This document shows, in pieces, positions 25,092 to 32,573 of a stretch of 38,386 nt of DNA. The stretch comes from an uncultured Eubacteriales bacterium (GTDB taxonomy: Bacteria; Bacillota; Clostridia; Oscillospirales; CAG-272): positions 1 through 38,386 of the forward strand of contig CATKFO010000088.1 of NCBI GenBank assembly GCA_949747515.1. The letters are read 5' to 3'. The notes beneath the pieces are model-generated. The model did not search any database and had not been told where the DNA came from. It was given only the letters and a program-made list of their open reading frames with translations. The number at the start of each line of letters is the position of its first letter. Within the stretch, counting starts at the first letter, position 1. A program made the translations under genes and the position numbers.

Positions 25092-25565
25092 TTATTCAAG
25101 CCCGGCGGGATATTCAAAAGTGTTCTCCGACGATTCGAGCGCGTCCAAGTATTTTTCCGCCTCTGAGCGGGCCGCTTCCGCCGAAAGATTTATATAATTC
25201 CCGCATTCTATTTCCGACGCTCCGAAAACGGCTCCCGAGTGCGAAATTATACGCCTGAGCGTTCCCTTTACAAGATCCAGCGTTTCTTCCCTTCCCACAT
25301 TTCTTAAAAGAAGGTAAAATCCGGTTTGACATCCCATCGGTCCAAAATATATTACCCGATCGCCTAAAGCCGAATTTCTTACATACGTGGCGAAAAGATG
25401 CTCGAACGAATGCATGGTGGAATTATCCATATAATCTCCGCAATTTGGACGTCGCGTTCTGAGATCGTAAGTAACGACGTCTCCGTCCGTTCTCGACACG
25501 TATATTCCCGGAGTAATCGTTCGATGATCAACCGAAAAACTCGTGATTTTTTTTATATCTTTCAT
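25092..25565 (-). CDS. luxS: S-ribosylhomocysteine lyase LuxS
   Basis: 157 residues. Converts S-ribosylhomocysteine to homocysteine and DPD, the precursor of AI-2. The Fe/Zn site HSFEH (His52 and His56) with Glu55 and Cys121 in IECGNY are visible, as is catalytic Cys79 in GPMGCQTGFY. The length is normal for the family. AAGGAT precedes the ATG, and a promoter candidate lies 55 nt upstream. It is first in luxS-mtnN-glycosidase. Confidence 0.97.
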   Translation of the reverse strand: MKDIKKITSFSVDHRTITPGIYVSRTDGDVVTYDLRTRRPNCGDYMDNSTMHSFEHLFATYVRNSALGDRVIYFGPMGCQTGFYLLLRNVGREETLDLVKGTLRRIISHSGAVFGASEIECGNYINLSAEAARSEAEKYLDALESSENTFEYPAGLE

Positions 25566-25617
25566 GATAATCCTTATATTTGTTTATTTATTGATCGTCC
25601 GCGTAAGCCGCATTGAT

Positions 25618-25645
25618 ATTCTATCACATAAAGAGAAAAAAACAA
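25618..25645 (-). promoter_or_regulatory. Promoter of luxS-mtnN
   Basis: On the minus strand TTGTTT (25640-25645), 16 nt, TAGAAT (25618-25623). It lies about 50 nt before the luxS start. Confidence 0.5.
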
Positions 25646-25681
25646 GCGCTATGCTGAAAAATATTCCGTGAAATAATTTTA

Positions 25682-25861
25682 TTAGTCTTCTCTATTTTCT
25701 TTATCGAATATTTTTCCGTGCTTCTCTTCAAACTCCGCGATTGAATCTCGAATCAGAATAAGTATCTGACTGTTTGCGGAACGTCCTTCGTAATCGGCAA
25801 TATAATGGAGCTTATGAAGCATTTCCTCGTCGATTCGTATAGACAAGCTTTTGATGGCCAT
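25682..25861 (-). CDS. Small ribbon-helix-helix (Arc-like) DNA-binding protein
   Basis: 59 residues. The N-terminal beta strand KSLSIRIDEEMLHKL is followed by helix IADYEGRSANSQILILIRDS, the Arc/MetJ-type fold. The tail is acidic/basic mixed (EFEEKHGKIFDKENRED). ATG 25861 is used because AAGGAGG lies six bases upstream; ATG 25882 includes that SD. A TATAAT on the same strand at 25914-25919 may be its -10. No toxin gene is adjacent, so it is probably a lone regulator, not an antitoxin. Confidence 0.75.
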   Translation of the reverse strand: MAIKSLSIRIDEEMLHKLHYIADYEGRSANSQILILIRDSIAEFEEKHGKIFDKENRED

Positions 25862-26029
25862 ATTTTCCTCCTTAGAATCCATTTAAAATACATTATGATT
25901 CTATTTTGCATCGATTATACGTTTATTTTTATCCTTTGAACGCTAAATACATTCAAAATATGTCTATTTATGTCGATCTAACGATGGTATAATCAGATGA
26001 TATCGTCTATAACATTGAAGGTGATCATT

Positions 26030-27157
26030 ATGCTAAACTCAGAACGGCGTCTCGGCCCCGACATAATCAGAGCTATCGCGATAATACTTGTTCCAACGCT
26101 TCACACTTTCGGATATGTCCCGACGCTTAGTAATGATTTGCTTAGCGTAAAATGGAGTATGTATATGGCGCTGCATTACTTGGCGCTTATTTGCGTGCCC
26201 CTTTTTATTACTCTTACCGGAGCGCTTAACCGCAAGAAAACTCTTTCGTTTAAATATTATACCGGAATACTGAAAGTACTGGTTCCGTATCTGTTTATAT
26301 CAGTCGTAACCATCGTCGCCATGTACGTTCATACAGGCGAATTCAGCGGAATTATATCTTCTGTCAGAAAAATTCTTAATTTTTCCGCTAACGGATACGC
26401 GTGGTACGTTGAAATGTATATCGGACTTTATCTTCTGATACCGTTTCTTAACGTTATGTATAACGCCCTTGGATCAAGAAAAAACAAACTTCTTTTGCTG
26501 ATAACCCTTATATTTACAACCGCTCTTCCCTACTTTGTAAAAAGCTTCGCGGGAATCTCGCTATCATTCGACTTCATTCCCGACTGGTGGGAAAACTTCT
26601 ATCCGATTACTTATTACTTTCTCGGGGCATATCTTTCAGAATATCCCCCTAAAATAAAAAAAAGATACGTTCTATGCATACTCGCCGCGTCTCTGCTCGT
26701 TCCGTTTGCAGTAAATTATCATTATACTGCGAAATACGGAGAACACGCGTGGTTTATAATGAATAACTACGGCTGTTTCTCAGTTCTCGCCGCAACGACG
26801 TGCGTATGGATTCTCTTTTATGAAATCAAAAAGGCTCCCAAACCTATTTCTGCAATTGTCAAAGAAATATCCGTATGTTCATTTGAAATGTATTTGTGTT
26901 CGTACATCGTCGACGGTTGTATTTACGCTTACTCAAATCAGATCGGAAGCATAGCCGCATCTCTGAAAATTCCTATGTATTTCTCCATGCTTTTCCTCGT
27001 ACTGCTTCTGTCGTATATAACCGCGAGAATAACGAGGTTGGCGACGGTCCCGATCTCAAAAGGGCTTGTTTCGATTATTCTTAAGACTCACAGAAACAGA
27101 ACGGACGCAACTCATAAAATTGCAGATAACGAAGGGCAAGATACCAAAATTGAATAA
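26030..27157 (+). CDS. Acyltransferase 3 family membrane protein
   Basis: About 375 residues with about ten transmembrane helices. The OafA/acyltransferase-3 family moves acyl groups onto cell-surface glycans. The first helix carries GPDIIRAIAIILVPTLHTFG, where the family has (L)RxxA...H, with His in VPTLHTF. A conserved WYVEMYIGLYLLIPFLN follows, the family's second signature. ATG 26030 follows GAAGGTGA; an ATG at 25997 is likelier to be untranslated leader because a TATAAT lies only a few bases before it. The gene is followed by a strong two-way terminator. A role in O-acetylating the polysaccharide made by the upstream block is possible but not shown. Confidence 0.82.
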   Translation: MLNSERRLGPDIIRAIAIILVPTLHTFGYVPTLSNDLLSVKWSMYMALHYLALICVPLFITLTGALNRKKTLSFKYYTGILKVLVPYLFISVVTIVAMYVHTGEFSGIISSVRKILNFSANGYAWYVEMYIGLYLLIPFLNVMYNALGSRKNKLLLLITLIFTTALPYFVKSFAGISLSFDFIPDWWENFYPITYYFLGAYLSEYPPKIKKRYVLCILAASLLVPFAVNYHYTAKYGEHAWFIMNNYGCFSVLAATTCVWILFYEIKKAPKPISAIVKEISVCSFEMYLCSYIVDGCIYAYSNQIGSIAASLKIPMYFSMLFLVLLLSYITARITRLATVPISKGLVSIILKTHRNRTDATHKIADNEGQDTKIE

Positions 27158-27162
27158 AAAAG

Positions 27163-27193
27163 CGGCGTGGAACAAAAGATCTGTTCTACGCCG
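27163..27193. terminator. Bidirectional terminator between convergent genes
   Basis: A 12-bp stem (27163-27174 with 27182-27193, one wobble) with a 7-nt loop. It is flanked by A6 on the left, giving a T-run on the minus strand, and by TTTAAGTTTATTT on the right. It serves the acyltransferase gene (plus) and the convergent membrane-protein gene (minus), whose coding end lies 8 nt away. Confidence 0.8.
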
Positions 27194-27200
27194 TTTAAGT

Positions 27201-27938
27201 TTATTTAACCCTTATCTTCTCGCCGCACAGTTCAATCCAGTCGTCGTTTATCCAGCGAATTTCCGCGTTCGGATTCTCGCGCTTCCAGTCTCCTACGTAT
27301 ATTCTCACAGGCCTTTTATAAATGCGGACGAGATAAAGATCAATTATTCGTGAAGAACATACATCTATACTCGAGTCCAGTCCAAGCGCTCCGGAATCAG
27401 TTTCAGAAATTAAAATATATTTGTCTCCCTTAGGGGACATAATTCGTTCAATTTCTTCAGTACGGCTAAAATCGTCGAAAAATAAGTGAAGAAAAATGCT
27501 CCCTAACGAAAAAATTATTAATAAAAACGCGGCTGCGGAAACGGCGGTGAGAAAATCAAATCGCTTTTCAATATTATGCGTAACTTTTACGTACGACGTC
27601 GTCGACAAAGCAAACGGAATCGCAGCTAAGCATATGACCAGCTTGTCGCCGCTTTTAAATATACAGACGATCTGCCAAAGCGTTGAAAGGATCACGAGCA
27701 GAAGGGCCTCGCTTTCATATGATTTTCCGTATTTTACGTCCATGCTTATTATGAGAAGCGAAAAAACCGCGGATATAACTATTTCCGCCGAGGCGGCGAC
27801 AGCATAGTTTCGCACTTCGAAACTTAATCCTAGCAGGTACGCGAGAAAAGGAAAGACGGGAAATACAGCGTACGCCGCAAGCAGAAAGCGTATATGACTC
27901 GACTTTATATCAATATTGTTTTTCATATAAAATTCCAT
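27201..27938 (-). CDS. Membrane protein with C-terminal DUF5412-like domain
   Basis: 245 residues. Five or so hydrophobic segments fill residues 15-165. The C-terminal 75 residues are outside the membrane part and read SPKGDKYILISETDSGALGL, then RPVRIYVGDWKR, ending IRWINDDWIELCGEKI. That pattern (SPDG.., GGALG, IYVGDW, W-hydrophobic-N-D) resembles DUF5412 proteins, of unknown function. No SD precedes ATG 27938; the internal ATG 27926 with GGAA upstream is an alternative start. A weak promoter candidate (TTGACA at 28103-28108) lies about 165 nt upstream. Confidence 0.6.
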   Translation of the reverse strand: MEFYMKNNIDIKSSHIRFLLAAYAVFPVFPFLAYLLGLSFEVRNYAVAASAEIVISAVFSLLIISMDVKYGKSYESEALLLVILSTLWQIVCIFKSGDKLVICLAAIPFALSTTSYVKVTHNIEKRFDFLTAVSAAAFLLIIFSLGSIFLHLFFDDFSRTEEIERIMSPKGDKYILISETDSGALGLDSSIDVCSSRIIDLYLVRIYKRPVRIYVGDWKRENPNAEIRWINDDWIELCGEKIRVK

Positions 27939-28237
27939 TCGGACGCAATGCGTCGGCGCAATAATTGTGAATTTAACCGACGCTTCGAATCGGATAAAAA
28001 CGTTGCATAAAATACTGATTTACACGGCGACTTTTAAATATTATCGGCGGCGCGTACATAACGGCGACACATTTTTACTATGTAAATTTTATACAGTAAG
28101 ATTGTCAATCACAGTCATAATATAAATATCGCTGTTTTTGTCTCTTAATTACGAAGATAAACGCCTTGCAAATCTGTATAAGCCAGACTTTCGCCAAACG
28201 CATCTTTTAATGCGTATATTAACTCCTCAATATTTAT

Positions 28238-28702
28238 CTATTCCAAACATTCCGGATCGCCTATCTCTTCATTTCCAAGATACTTTGCGTATTCTTTTCC
28301 CTCATAAAAATTCATTATCGGACGACGAAGTTTTGACGGATATAGCGGTAATTTATTTAATGCAGACAATTCCAACCAATCAAATCCAATTTGATTAGTA
28401 TCGTTATGAAGCGGCGCGTCGTTTGCTTTTCCCAAGTAGTCGCATAAAAATACTAAATCAATTCTATGAAAACTTTCGCCGTGAACCCCTTCTATAACAA
28501 AAAGTAAATCTTTGCATTGAACCTCTATACCCGCCTCTTCTCTTACTTCTCGTTCAACAGTCTGAGGAAGCCTTTCCTCACCGTCCTGACCTCCGCCGGG
28601 CAAAATATACCATTCCTCTTTGCCGTCGTTCAGCTTTATTGCAAGCAATTTACCATTTTTAATAATTACCGCTTTTGCAGAAGTACGTATTTGTCTTGAC
28701 AT
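28238..28702 (-). CDS. NUDIX hydrolase
   Basis: 154 residues. Hydrolyses a nucleoside diphosphate linked to another group. The NUDIX box is complete at residues 37-59 (G-x5-E-x7-RE-V-REE-A-G-I). Upstream it has KAVIIKNGKLLAIK and WYILPGGG, the standard first strands. The C-terminal third (YLGNEEIGDPECLE) is not conserved. GAAAGGA precedes ATG 28702. The substrate cannot be predicted; the EWYILPGGG type is common among housecleaning and dNTP hydrolases. The 299 nt between its stop and the next gene hold no gene that I can support. Confidence 0.88.
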   Translation of the reverse strand: MSRQIRTSAKAVIIKNGKLLAIKLNDGKEEWYILPGGGQDGEERLPQTVEREVREEAGIEVQCKDLLFVIEGVHGESFHRIDLVFLCDYLGKANDAPLHNDTNQIGFDWLELSALNKLPLYPSKLRRPIMNFYEGKEYAKYLGNEEIGDPECLE

Positions 28703-28744
28703 ATATACAATCCTTTCAAATTTTATATCGAATAAGTTCTCATA

Positions 28745-28773
28745 TATGTATCTTCTTAAATCGCAATTGACAA
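28745..28773 (-). promoter_or_regulatory. Promoter of the NUDIX gene
   Basis: On the minus strand TTGTCA (28768-28773), 17 nt, TACATA (28745-28750), about 45 nt before the start codon. Confidence 0.45.
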
Positions 28774-28886
28774 TTTGATTAGACCGCTTCTCATCTTTAT
28801 TTACCGCAGAAATATAGGACTATCAACCGCCGCCACACTTTTCATATCGCCGCAACGGCTTCTCGTATATTTCACATTAAAAAATT

Positions 28887-29474
28887 CTATTCCTTTCCTA
28901 CTATCCGGGCGTAAACATACGATAACGCGCAAGATACAAGCGTCGCTGCTACCGTCATAATTTGCATTAAAACATTGTTAAACGCATACGTTTCCACATC
29001 TGAGTAATGATTCCATCCCCACATATAAGCGATCGAGGTAATTATAAACGCAAGAGCCGACGAAGCGCAAACAAAAGACGTTCTGCTTTCATAGAGCCTG
29101 ACAAAATACCATCCGGCAAGAGAAAGCATAAACCCTACGGCCGGAATCACCAGCGCAAACGCCCAAAAGCCGTTCTCTTTTCCAATTGGAGTAGCCGCTT
29201 CCTTATAAACTCCTAAAGTTATAAGACTGAAAGAAAACAGCAGAAGCAAAGACTGAAAAATCGACGCCTTCCATATTCCGATCCTTCCGTTTTTTATTTT
29301 TTCCGCGAAAATAATTTCAGTCCTCTCCTCCGGAGCTTCGGACGACATCAAGGCGTATACTCCGCGGCATTCCTCGCATTCCTCAAGATGCTTCTCAACC
29401 TCCCGCCGGCTCTCCTTCGAGCAGCATCCGTCGATATACAACGGAATTAAGTCTCTTATAACGTCGCACTTCAT
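28887..29474 (-). CDS. Membrane anti-sigma factor with zinc-finger domain
   Basis: 195 residues. The N-terminal zf-HC2 domain is clear: MKCDVIRDLIPLYIDGCCSK then EVEKHLEECEECRG, giving the H-x3-C-x2-C zinc ligands. A linker follows, then four transmembrane helices. Such proteins bind the cognate ECF sigma factor and release it on an envelope signal. Its ATG overlaps the sigma-factor stop by ATGA, so the two are co-translated in similar amounts. There is no obvious extracytoplasmic sensor domain, so the membrane segments themselves may sense stress (inference). Confidence 0.88.
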   Translation of the reverse strand: MKCDVIRDLIPLYIDGCCSKESRREVEKHLEECEECRGVYALMSSEAPEERTEIIFAEKIKNGRIGIWKASIFQSLLLLFSFSLITLGVYKEAATPIGKENGFWAFALVIPAVGFMLSLAGWYFVRLYESRTSFVCASSALAFIITSIAYMWGWNHYSDVETYAFNNVLMQIMTVAATLVSCALSYVYARIVGKE

Positions 29475-29953
29475 TTCTGTTCCCCCATTTTTTCAATAAT
29501 TTTTTGTTTGGCGCGGTAAAACGTAACTCTAGCCCAGCTCTCGCTTTTACCAAAAATACGGCTTATGCTTTCGAGAGGCAATTCGCCGAACACATGAAGC
29601 ATAAAAACCTCGCGATACGAGTCGTCAAGCTCCCGCAGATACTTCGCTGCCTCCGCGGCCGATTCTTTCAGCGCTACGGTTTCTTCAACATTAAATTCGT
29701 CTCTTGCGTTCCGCGCCTCTTCAAGGCTTGCAAGTTTTTTATGATCGTTGTACCATGCAAAATACAGATTTTTCGCAATTTGACAAAGCCACGCCGCCGC
29801 TTTGCCGTCGTCTCTAAGCTTTCTCAAATTTATGTAAGCCCGAAAAAAAGCTTCATGAGCCAGTTCTTCCGCTAAATTTTCGTTACGGCATAGAGACATT
29901 AAGAATCTGAATATGAATCCATAATATTCCCGATACAAGTTTTCAATATCCAA
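29471..29953 (-). CDS. ECF-type RNA polymerase sigma factor
   Basis: About 160 residues. Region 2 (IENLYREYYGFIFRFLMSLC, then NENLAEELAHEAFFRAY) and region 4 (LDDSYREVFMLHVFGELPLE then SISRIFGKSESWARVTFYRA) are both complete. A TTG at 29953 is preferred as start: GGTGAGGG lies four to five bases upstream and the protein then begins as in other ECF factors. The ATG at 29998 lies within what looks like this gene's own ECF promoter. It is followed by the anti-sigma gene with a 4-nt overlap. The regulon is unknown. Confidence 0.88.
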   Translation of the reverse strand: MDIENLYREYYGFIFRFLMSLCRNENLAEELAHEAFFRAYINLRKLRDDGKAAAWLCQIAKNLYFAWYNDHKKLASLEEARNARDEFNVEETVALKESAAEAAKYLRELDDSYREVFMLHVFGELPLESISRIFGKSESWARVTFYRAKQKIIEKMGEQK

Positions 29954-29977
29954 CCTGCCCTCACCGCCTTTCAAATT

Positions 29978-30007
29978 GTTAGATACCGTTTTTGGCATAA
30001 CGTTACA
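29978..30007 (-). promoter_or_regulatory. ECF-type autoregulatory promoter of the sigma/anti-sigma pair
   Basis: On the minus strand TGTAACGTT (29999-30007) is followed after a usual ECF spacing by GTATCTAAC (29978-29986). The AAC-containing -35 and the CGTATCTA-type -10 resemble clostridial ECF autoregulatory promoters. No vegetative promoter is seen in the same place. Confidence 0.6.
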
Positions 30008-30128
30008 AAAATTATGAAATTAGGACAATTTTTTATTTTTTGCTTTTCTCCTCAAAAACTCATTGTTAATCAGCCGAACATATTATTATAGGGGACGTTA
30101 ACAGCACGCCCCCGTAAAATAATTTAAA

Positions 30129-31025
30129 TTATAATTTTTCTTTGGGATTCAATAACTCTTTAAGGCCTCGCTGCTTACGGAATACTTCCAGAAGCACAAC
30201 TACAAAATACGCTTTGACAGTATTTCCAAGCAGTTCTTCAATAACTCGTGGAAGCCAAACAATAGTAAACGGAAGGACCTTCCAAGACGCATAAACCGTC
30301 TCGCGTAATATAACGGTATTCAGAGTGGTTATTATAACTCCGGATACGATCATAGCTATAAGGAGTCTCGATATCTGCTCTTTCTGCTCGCCTCGGTAGA
30401 ATTTTTTCGACATAACGACCGAAAGCAAAATTAAAATTAATCCTAAAGCGCCGCTGCCGATCATACCGGAGGTAACCGTAGTAATGTAAGACGCTAAGTT
30501 ATCCGAAGGATTTTTAGTGTTCTCCGTTCTCCTTATAAGCGCTTTGCTTATAAAATGCATATCCTCCATAACGACGTTTTCCTCGCCCGCATTATTGTAA
30601 AAGTCTTTATTTACCCCGTCGGACGATAAAAACATTACGTTGCACACGCCTACCAATACTAAAAGAGCGGAAACCGCCGCTACCGTTATTTTCATTTTAA
30701 CGCCGTTTCTTTTTCGAAGCCCCGTCCATATCAATCCTCTGATAAAGCCTCCTGCGGCGGCCGTAAGAGTAAGCAGCGGCATATAAGGCCCCACCGGTTT
30801 AAGGAGGTAGCCTAAAAAATCCGACAAGCCGGACACAACCGCTCCATATGCAGGTCCAAATAAAACAGACGGCATAATTGAAAAAATACCCGAAACGCCA
30901 ACGCTCATTCCATTTTCGCCAAACAATGGAATGTGGAAAGAAAACGCGGTTTTAAGGACTAAAGCGATGCTGAGAAACACAGCGGACACCGTAATACGGC
31001 GTAAATATAAAGACGACCGTTTCAA
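30129..31025 (-). CDS. ECF transporter S component (FolT/CbrT-like substrate-binding membrane subunit)
   Basis: 298 residues. S components capture a vitamin and dock with a shared EcfA/A'/T module, which is not encoded here. The first four helices are typical: VSAVFLSIALVLKTAF, IFSIMPSVLFGPAYGAVVSG, LSDFLGYLLKPVGPYMPLLT, LTAAAGGFIRGLIW. A polar insertion of about 70 residues follows (SSDGVNKDFYNNAGEENVVM and beyond), then two or three more helices. Sequence resembles the folate-type S components, but the upstream leader looks cobalamin-responsive, so the substrate may be a corrinoid (inference). No good SD is seen close to ATG 31025 beyond AAAAGGAG. A strong terminator lies about 95 nt upstream. 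Confidence 0.75.
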   Translation of the reverse strand: MKRSSLYLRRITVSAVFLSIALVLKTAFSFHIPLFGENGMSVGVSGIFSIMPSVLFGPAYGAVVSGLSDFLGYLLKPVGPYMPLLTLTAAAGGFIRGLIWTGLRKRNGVKMKITVAAVSALLVLVGVCNVMFLSSDGVNKDFYNNAGEENVVMEDMHFISKALIRRTENTKNPSDNLASYITTVTSGMIGSGALGLILILLSVVMSKKFYRGEQKEQISRLLIAMIVSGVIITTLNTVILRETVYASWKVLPFTIVWLPRVIEELLGNTVKAYFVVVLLEVFRKQRGLKELLNPKEKL

Positions 31026-31118
31026 TTTAATTCTCCTTTTTGATAATTACTTGGTTTCAAAAAACGATTCTAATAGACATAGCGCTATTGTTACGCCATA
31101 ATTATATCGTTACGGTCA

Positions 31119-31160
31119 TAAAAACACCTCCCGTTATGCAGCACGCCGCATAACGGGAGG
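31119..31160 (-). terminator. Leader terminator upstream of the S-component gene
   Basis: A perfect 13-bp stem (31127-31139 with 31148-31160, arms CCTCCCGTTATGC / GCATAACGGGAGG) with an 8-nt loop, followed on the minus strand by TGTTTTT. It lies inside the leader, as in a transcription-terminating riboswitch. Confidence 0.85.
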
Positions 31161-31164
31161 ATAA

Positions 31165-31297
31165 GTAAAGGCATAGTCCACGCCGCGAGACTCCCAATGC
31201 AGCAGTGGGATGCGGATCCTGCACCGTAAGCCTGGAAAAGGCTTTTCGTCCCTTTGACAACTCCCCGTTCAAAGGGCACTGCAAATCAATGATTTAC
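31165..31297 (-). promoter_or_regulatory. Cobalamin-like riboswitch candidate
   Basis: Minus-strand RNA of about 130 nt closed by GTAAA/TTTAC (31293-31297 with 31165-31169). It contains TGCCCTTTGA paired with TCAAAGGGA, then GAAAAG, then ACGGTGCAGGATCCG, then CCCACTGCTGCATTGGGAG. These follow the order of the cobalamin class (P2, AAAAGGG, CGGUGcAAaUCCG, CCCGC-ACUGU-GGGAG). The B12-box position reads GGCGTGGACTATGCC, which matches only in part, so a variant class or another ligand is possible. Confidence 0.5.
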
Positions 31298-31458
31298 GCG
31301 CAAAATCCTACTCTGCTTGAATATATAAATAATCTACCGATCATCCGCGCGTGCTTCGGTAAACTGCAAACCGCTCCGAGAAATTATCCTCGGGAAATCG
31401 GTATAAAGCTATACGACGTTCGGCATAAATCCGCGCACGCATATCGTACGGCATATAT

Positions 31459-31487
31459 ATTGTAGCGCTTACGTCGAAATATGTCAA
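31459..31487 (-). promoter_or_regulatory. Promoter of the S-component leader
   Basis: On the minus strand TTGACA (31482-31487), 17 nt, TACAAT (31459-31464): nearly consensus. It gives a leader of about 425 nt. The first 150 nt, before the riboswitch candidate, hold further hairpins such as CCGAG-N8-CTCGG. Confidence 0.7.
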
Positions 31488-31776
31488 TGCAGTTTATGCA
31501 GAAAAATAAACGTATTCGTCTCAGTGAAATGTTTACTTTGCCAGTCGCGCATAATTAACGCATATTTATCGATGAAATCATAAACATTATCCGATAAAGC
31601 CATGATATAAACATTCACATAAAATTTCATTTTAAAAAATATTGCTATTTATTGTCTTCATATCGCATAGTAAATAAACTTTTTATACAAAACAAAAATA
31701 TAAAAGCACGGCTTTATACGTATTTTATTTAATTTTCCATATATAAATATAGATTTAAACTTTCTATTAAAACCCA

Positions 31777-31805
31777 TTGTAAAATATTGGATTTTGTTGT
31801 ATAAT
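31777..31805 (+). promoter_or_regulatory. Promoter of the DUF6514-like gene
   Basis: TTGTAA (31777-31782), 17 nt, TATAAT (31800-31805). The 290 nt to its left are AT-rich with no gene seen. It opens a leader of about 195 nt. Confidence 0.65.
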
Positions 31806-31854
31806 AATACGGTTAAGATTATCCGGTCCGATTACAGTATTAGAGAAAGACTTT

Positions 31855-31920
31855 TGAAAGGAGGCAAGTTATTTCAGCTGCATTATCAACAAGTTATAAT
31901 CATAAAATTGATAATTATCT
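31855..31920 (+). promoter_or_regulatory. Leader with orphan Shine-Dalgarno and hairpin
   Basis: AAAGGAGG (about 31857-31864) is an excellent SD but no ATG, GTG or TTG follows at a usable distance. ATTATCAA and TTGATAAT downstream form an 8-bp stem, and CTCCT beyond it can pair with the SD. A frame beginning at ATT would give VISAALSTSYNHKIDNYLLI and five more residues. Confidence 0.35.
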
Positions 31921-32007
31921 CCTAATAAATAAACGCAGGCAGCAATAGTATGCGAATCGACGGTTCAATCTACGACATTATAATATTTTTATAGTTAAGA
32001 AATATTT

Positions 32008-32250
32008 ATGAATTTCATTTATCACCTAAGAGAAGATGTGGTTATCGATTCTATAAATCAAAAGCGCTCGGTTTACGGTATAGAAGTTTTAGATTCTTCG
32101 CACGCAGTTATCAAATCAATTCCGAATGTATTTTCTGATAAGGATAGAGCCGAAGCCGCGGTTGCTTTGTTCAACAATGAAAATTTGTCTCCCGAACATC
32201 TTGAAGACGCTATCGACGATATGCTATCAGAACTATACGGGATATTTTGA
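32008..32250 (+). CDS. DUF6514-like small protein
   Basis: 80 residues. YGIEVLDSSHAVIKSIPNVF then ALFNNENLSPEHLEDAIDDM fit the DUF6514 pattern as I recall it: YGIxI near the start, a central I-x-D/P-I-S/F strand, and LSPxHLxDxIxD near the end. The function of that family is unknown. No hydrophobic segment. The SD before ATG 32008 is weak (AAGAAA), although a perfect one lies 150 nt upstream without a start codon. It has its own promoter and is followed by structured RNA and a terminator. Confidence 0.65.
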   Translation: MNFIYHLREDVVIDSINQKRSVYGIEVLDSSHAVIKSIPNVFSDKDRAEAAVALFNNENLSPEHLEDAIDDMLSELYGIF

Positions 32251-32333
32251 CTTTATAATTTTAGTTAGTCAAGAGGATGTTATAACGTCAAGTCTTATTA
32301 CGTCTACGTCTTCGTTATAAACTTGTCAAAACT

Positions 32334-32390
32334 CCGCCTCCTGAGCGATACTTAAAGGAATTAAAACGCTTATTGTTAACTCAGAGGCGG
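32334..32390 (+). other. Long-range hairpin downstream of the DUF6514-like gene
   Basis: CCGCCTCCTGAG (32334-32345) pairs with CTCAGAGGCGG (32380-32390) with one bulge, and an inner AGCG/CGCT pairing is possible. No T-run follows at once. It may be a 3'-UTR structure or part of a small RNA ending at the next terminator. Confidence 0.4.
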
Positions 32391-32408
32391 TTAATTAAAA
32401 TAAAGTAA

Positions 32409-32450
32409 AAGAATAATAGCCGATATATTGCGACTACTATTCTTTTTTAT
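32409..32450 (+). terminator. Terminator of the DUF6514-like unit
   Basis: AAGAATAATAG (32409-32419) pairs with CTACTATTCTT (32434-32444) with one mismatch, followed by a T-rich tail. Confidence 0.65.
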
Positions 32451-32461
32451 TTGATCGATAT

Positions 32462-32493
32462 AAAATGAGTCCGGCGTGAACCGAACTCATTTT
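32462..32493 (-). terminator. Terminator of the DUF3794 gene
   Basis: A 13-bp stem (32462-32474 with 32481-32493) that pairs fully on the minus strand with one wobble. It has a 6-nt loop and ends in TTTT. It lies about 80 nt after the minus-strand gene's stop. Confidence 0.6.
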
Positions 32494-32573
32494 AATTAAT
32501 GTAGTAGTTAAGTTTTTCCTGATTTTTGCATCCGCTACAAATCGAATCTTTTTATAATCGTGTGTTTAAAACG

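Noticed and set aside
25682..25861. Toxin-antitoxin pair
   Set aside because: Only the ribbon-helix-helix protein is present; neither neighbour looks like a toxin.
28138..28398. 86-codon plus-strand open frame
   Set aside because: It overlaps the NUDIX gene on the other strand and has no SD or motif.
31165..31330. THF riboswitch upstream of the S component
   Set aside because: A short GAGTAG...GCGT similarity exists near 31300-31320, but the rest of the THF core is missing or out of order; the cobalamin-type order fits better.
31205..31465. 86-codon plus-strand open frame
   Set aside because: It runs antisense through the riboswitch candidate and its promoter, with no SD or motif.
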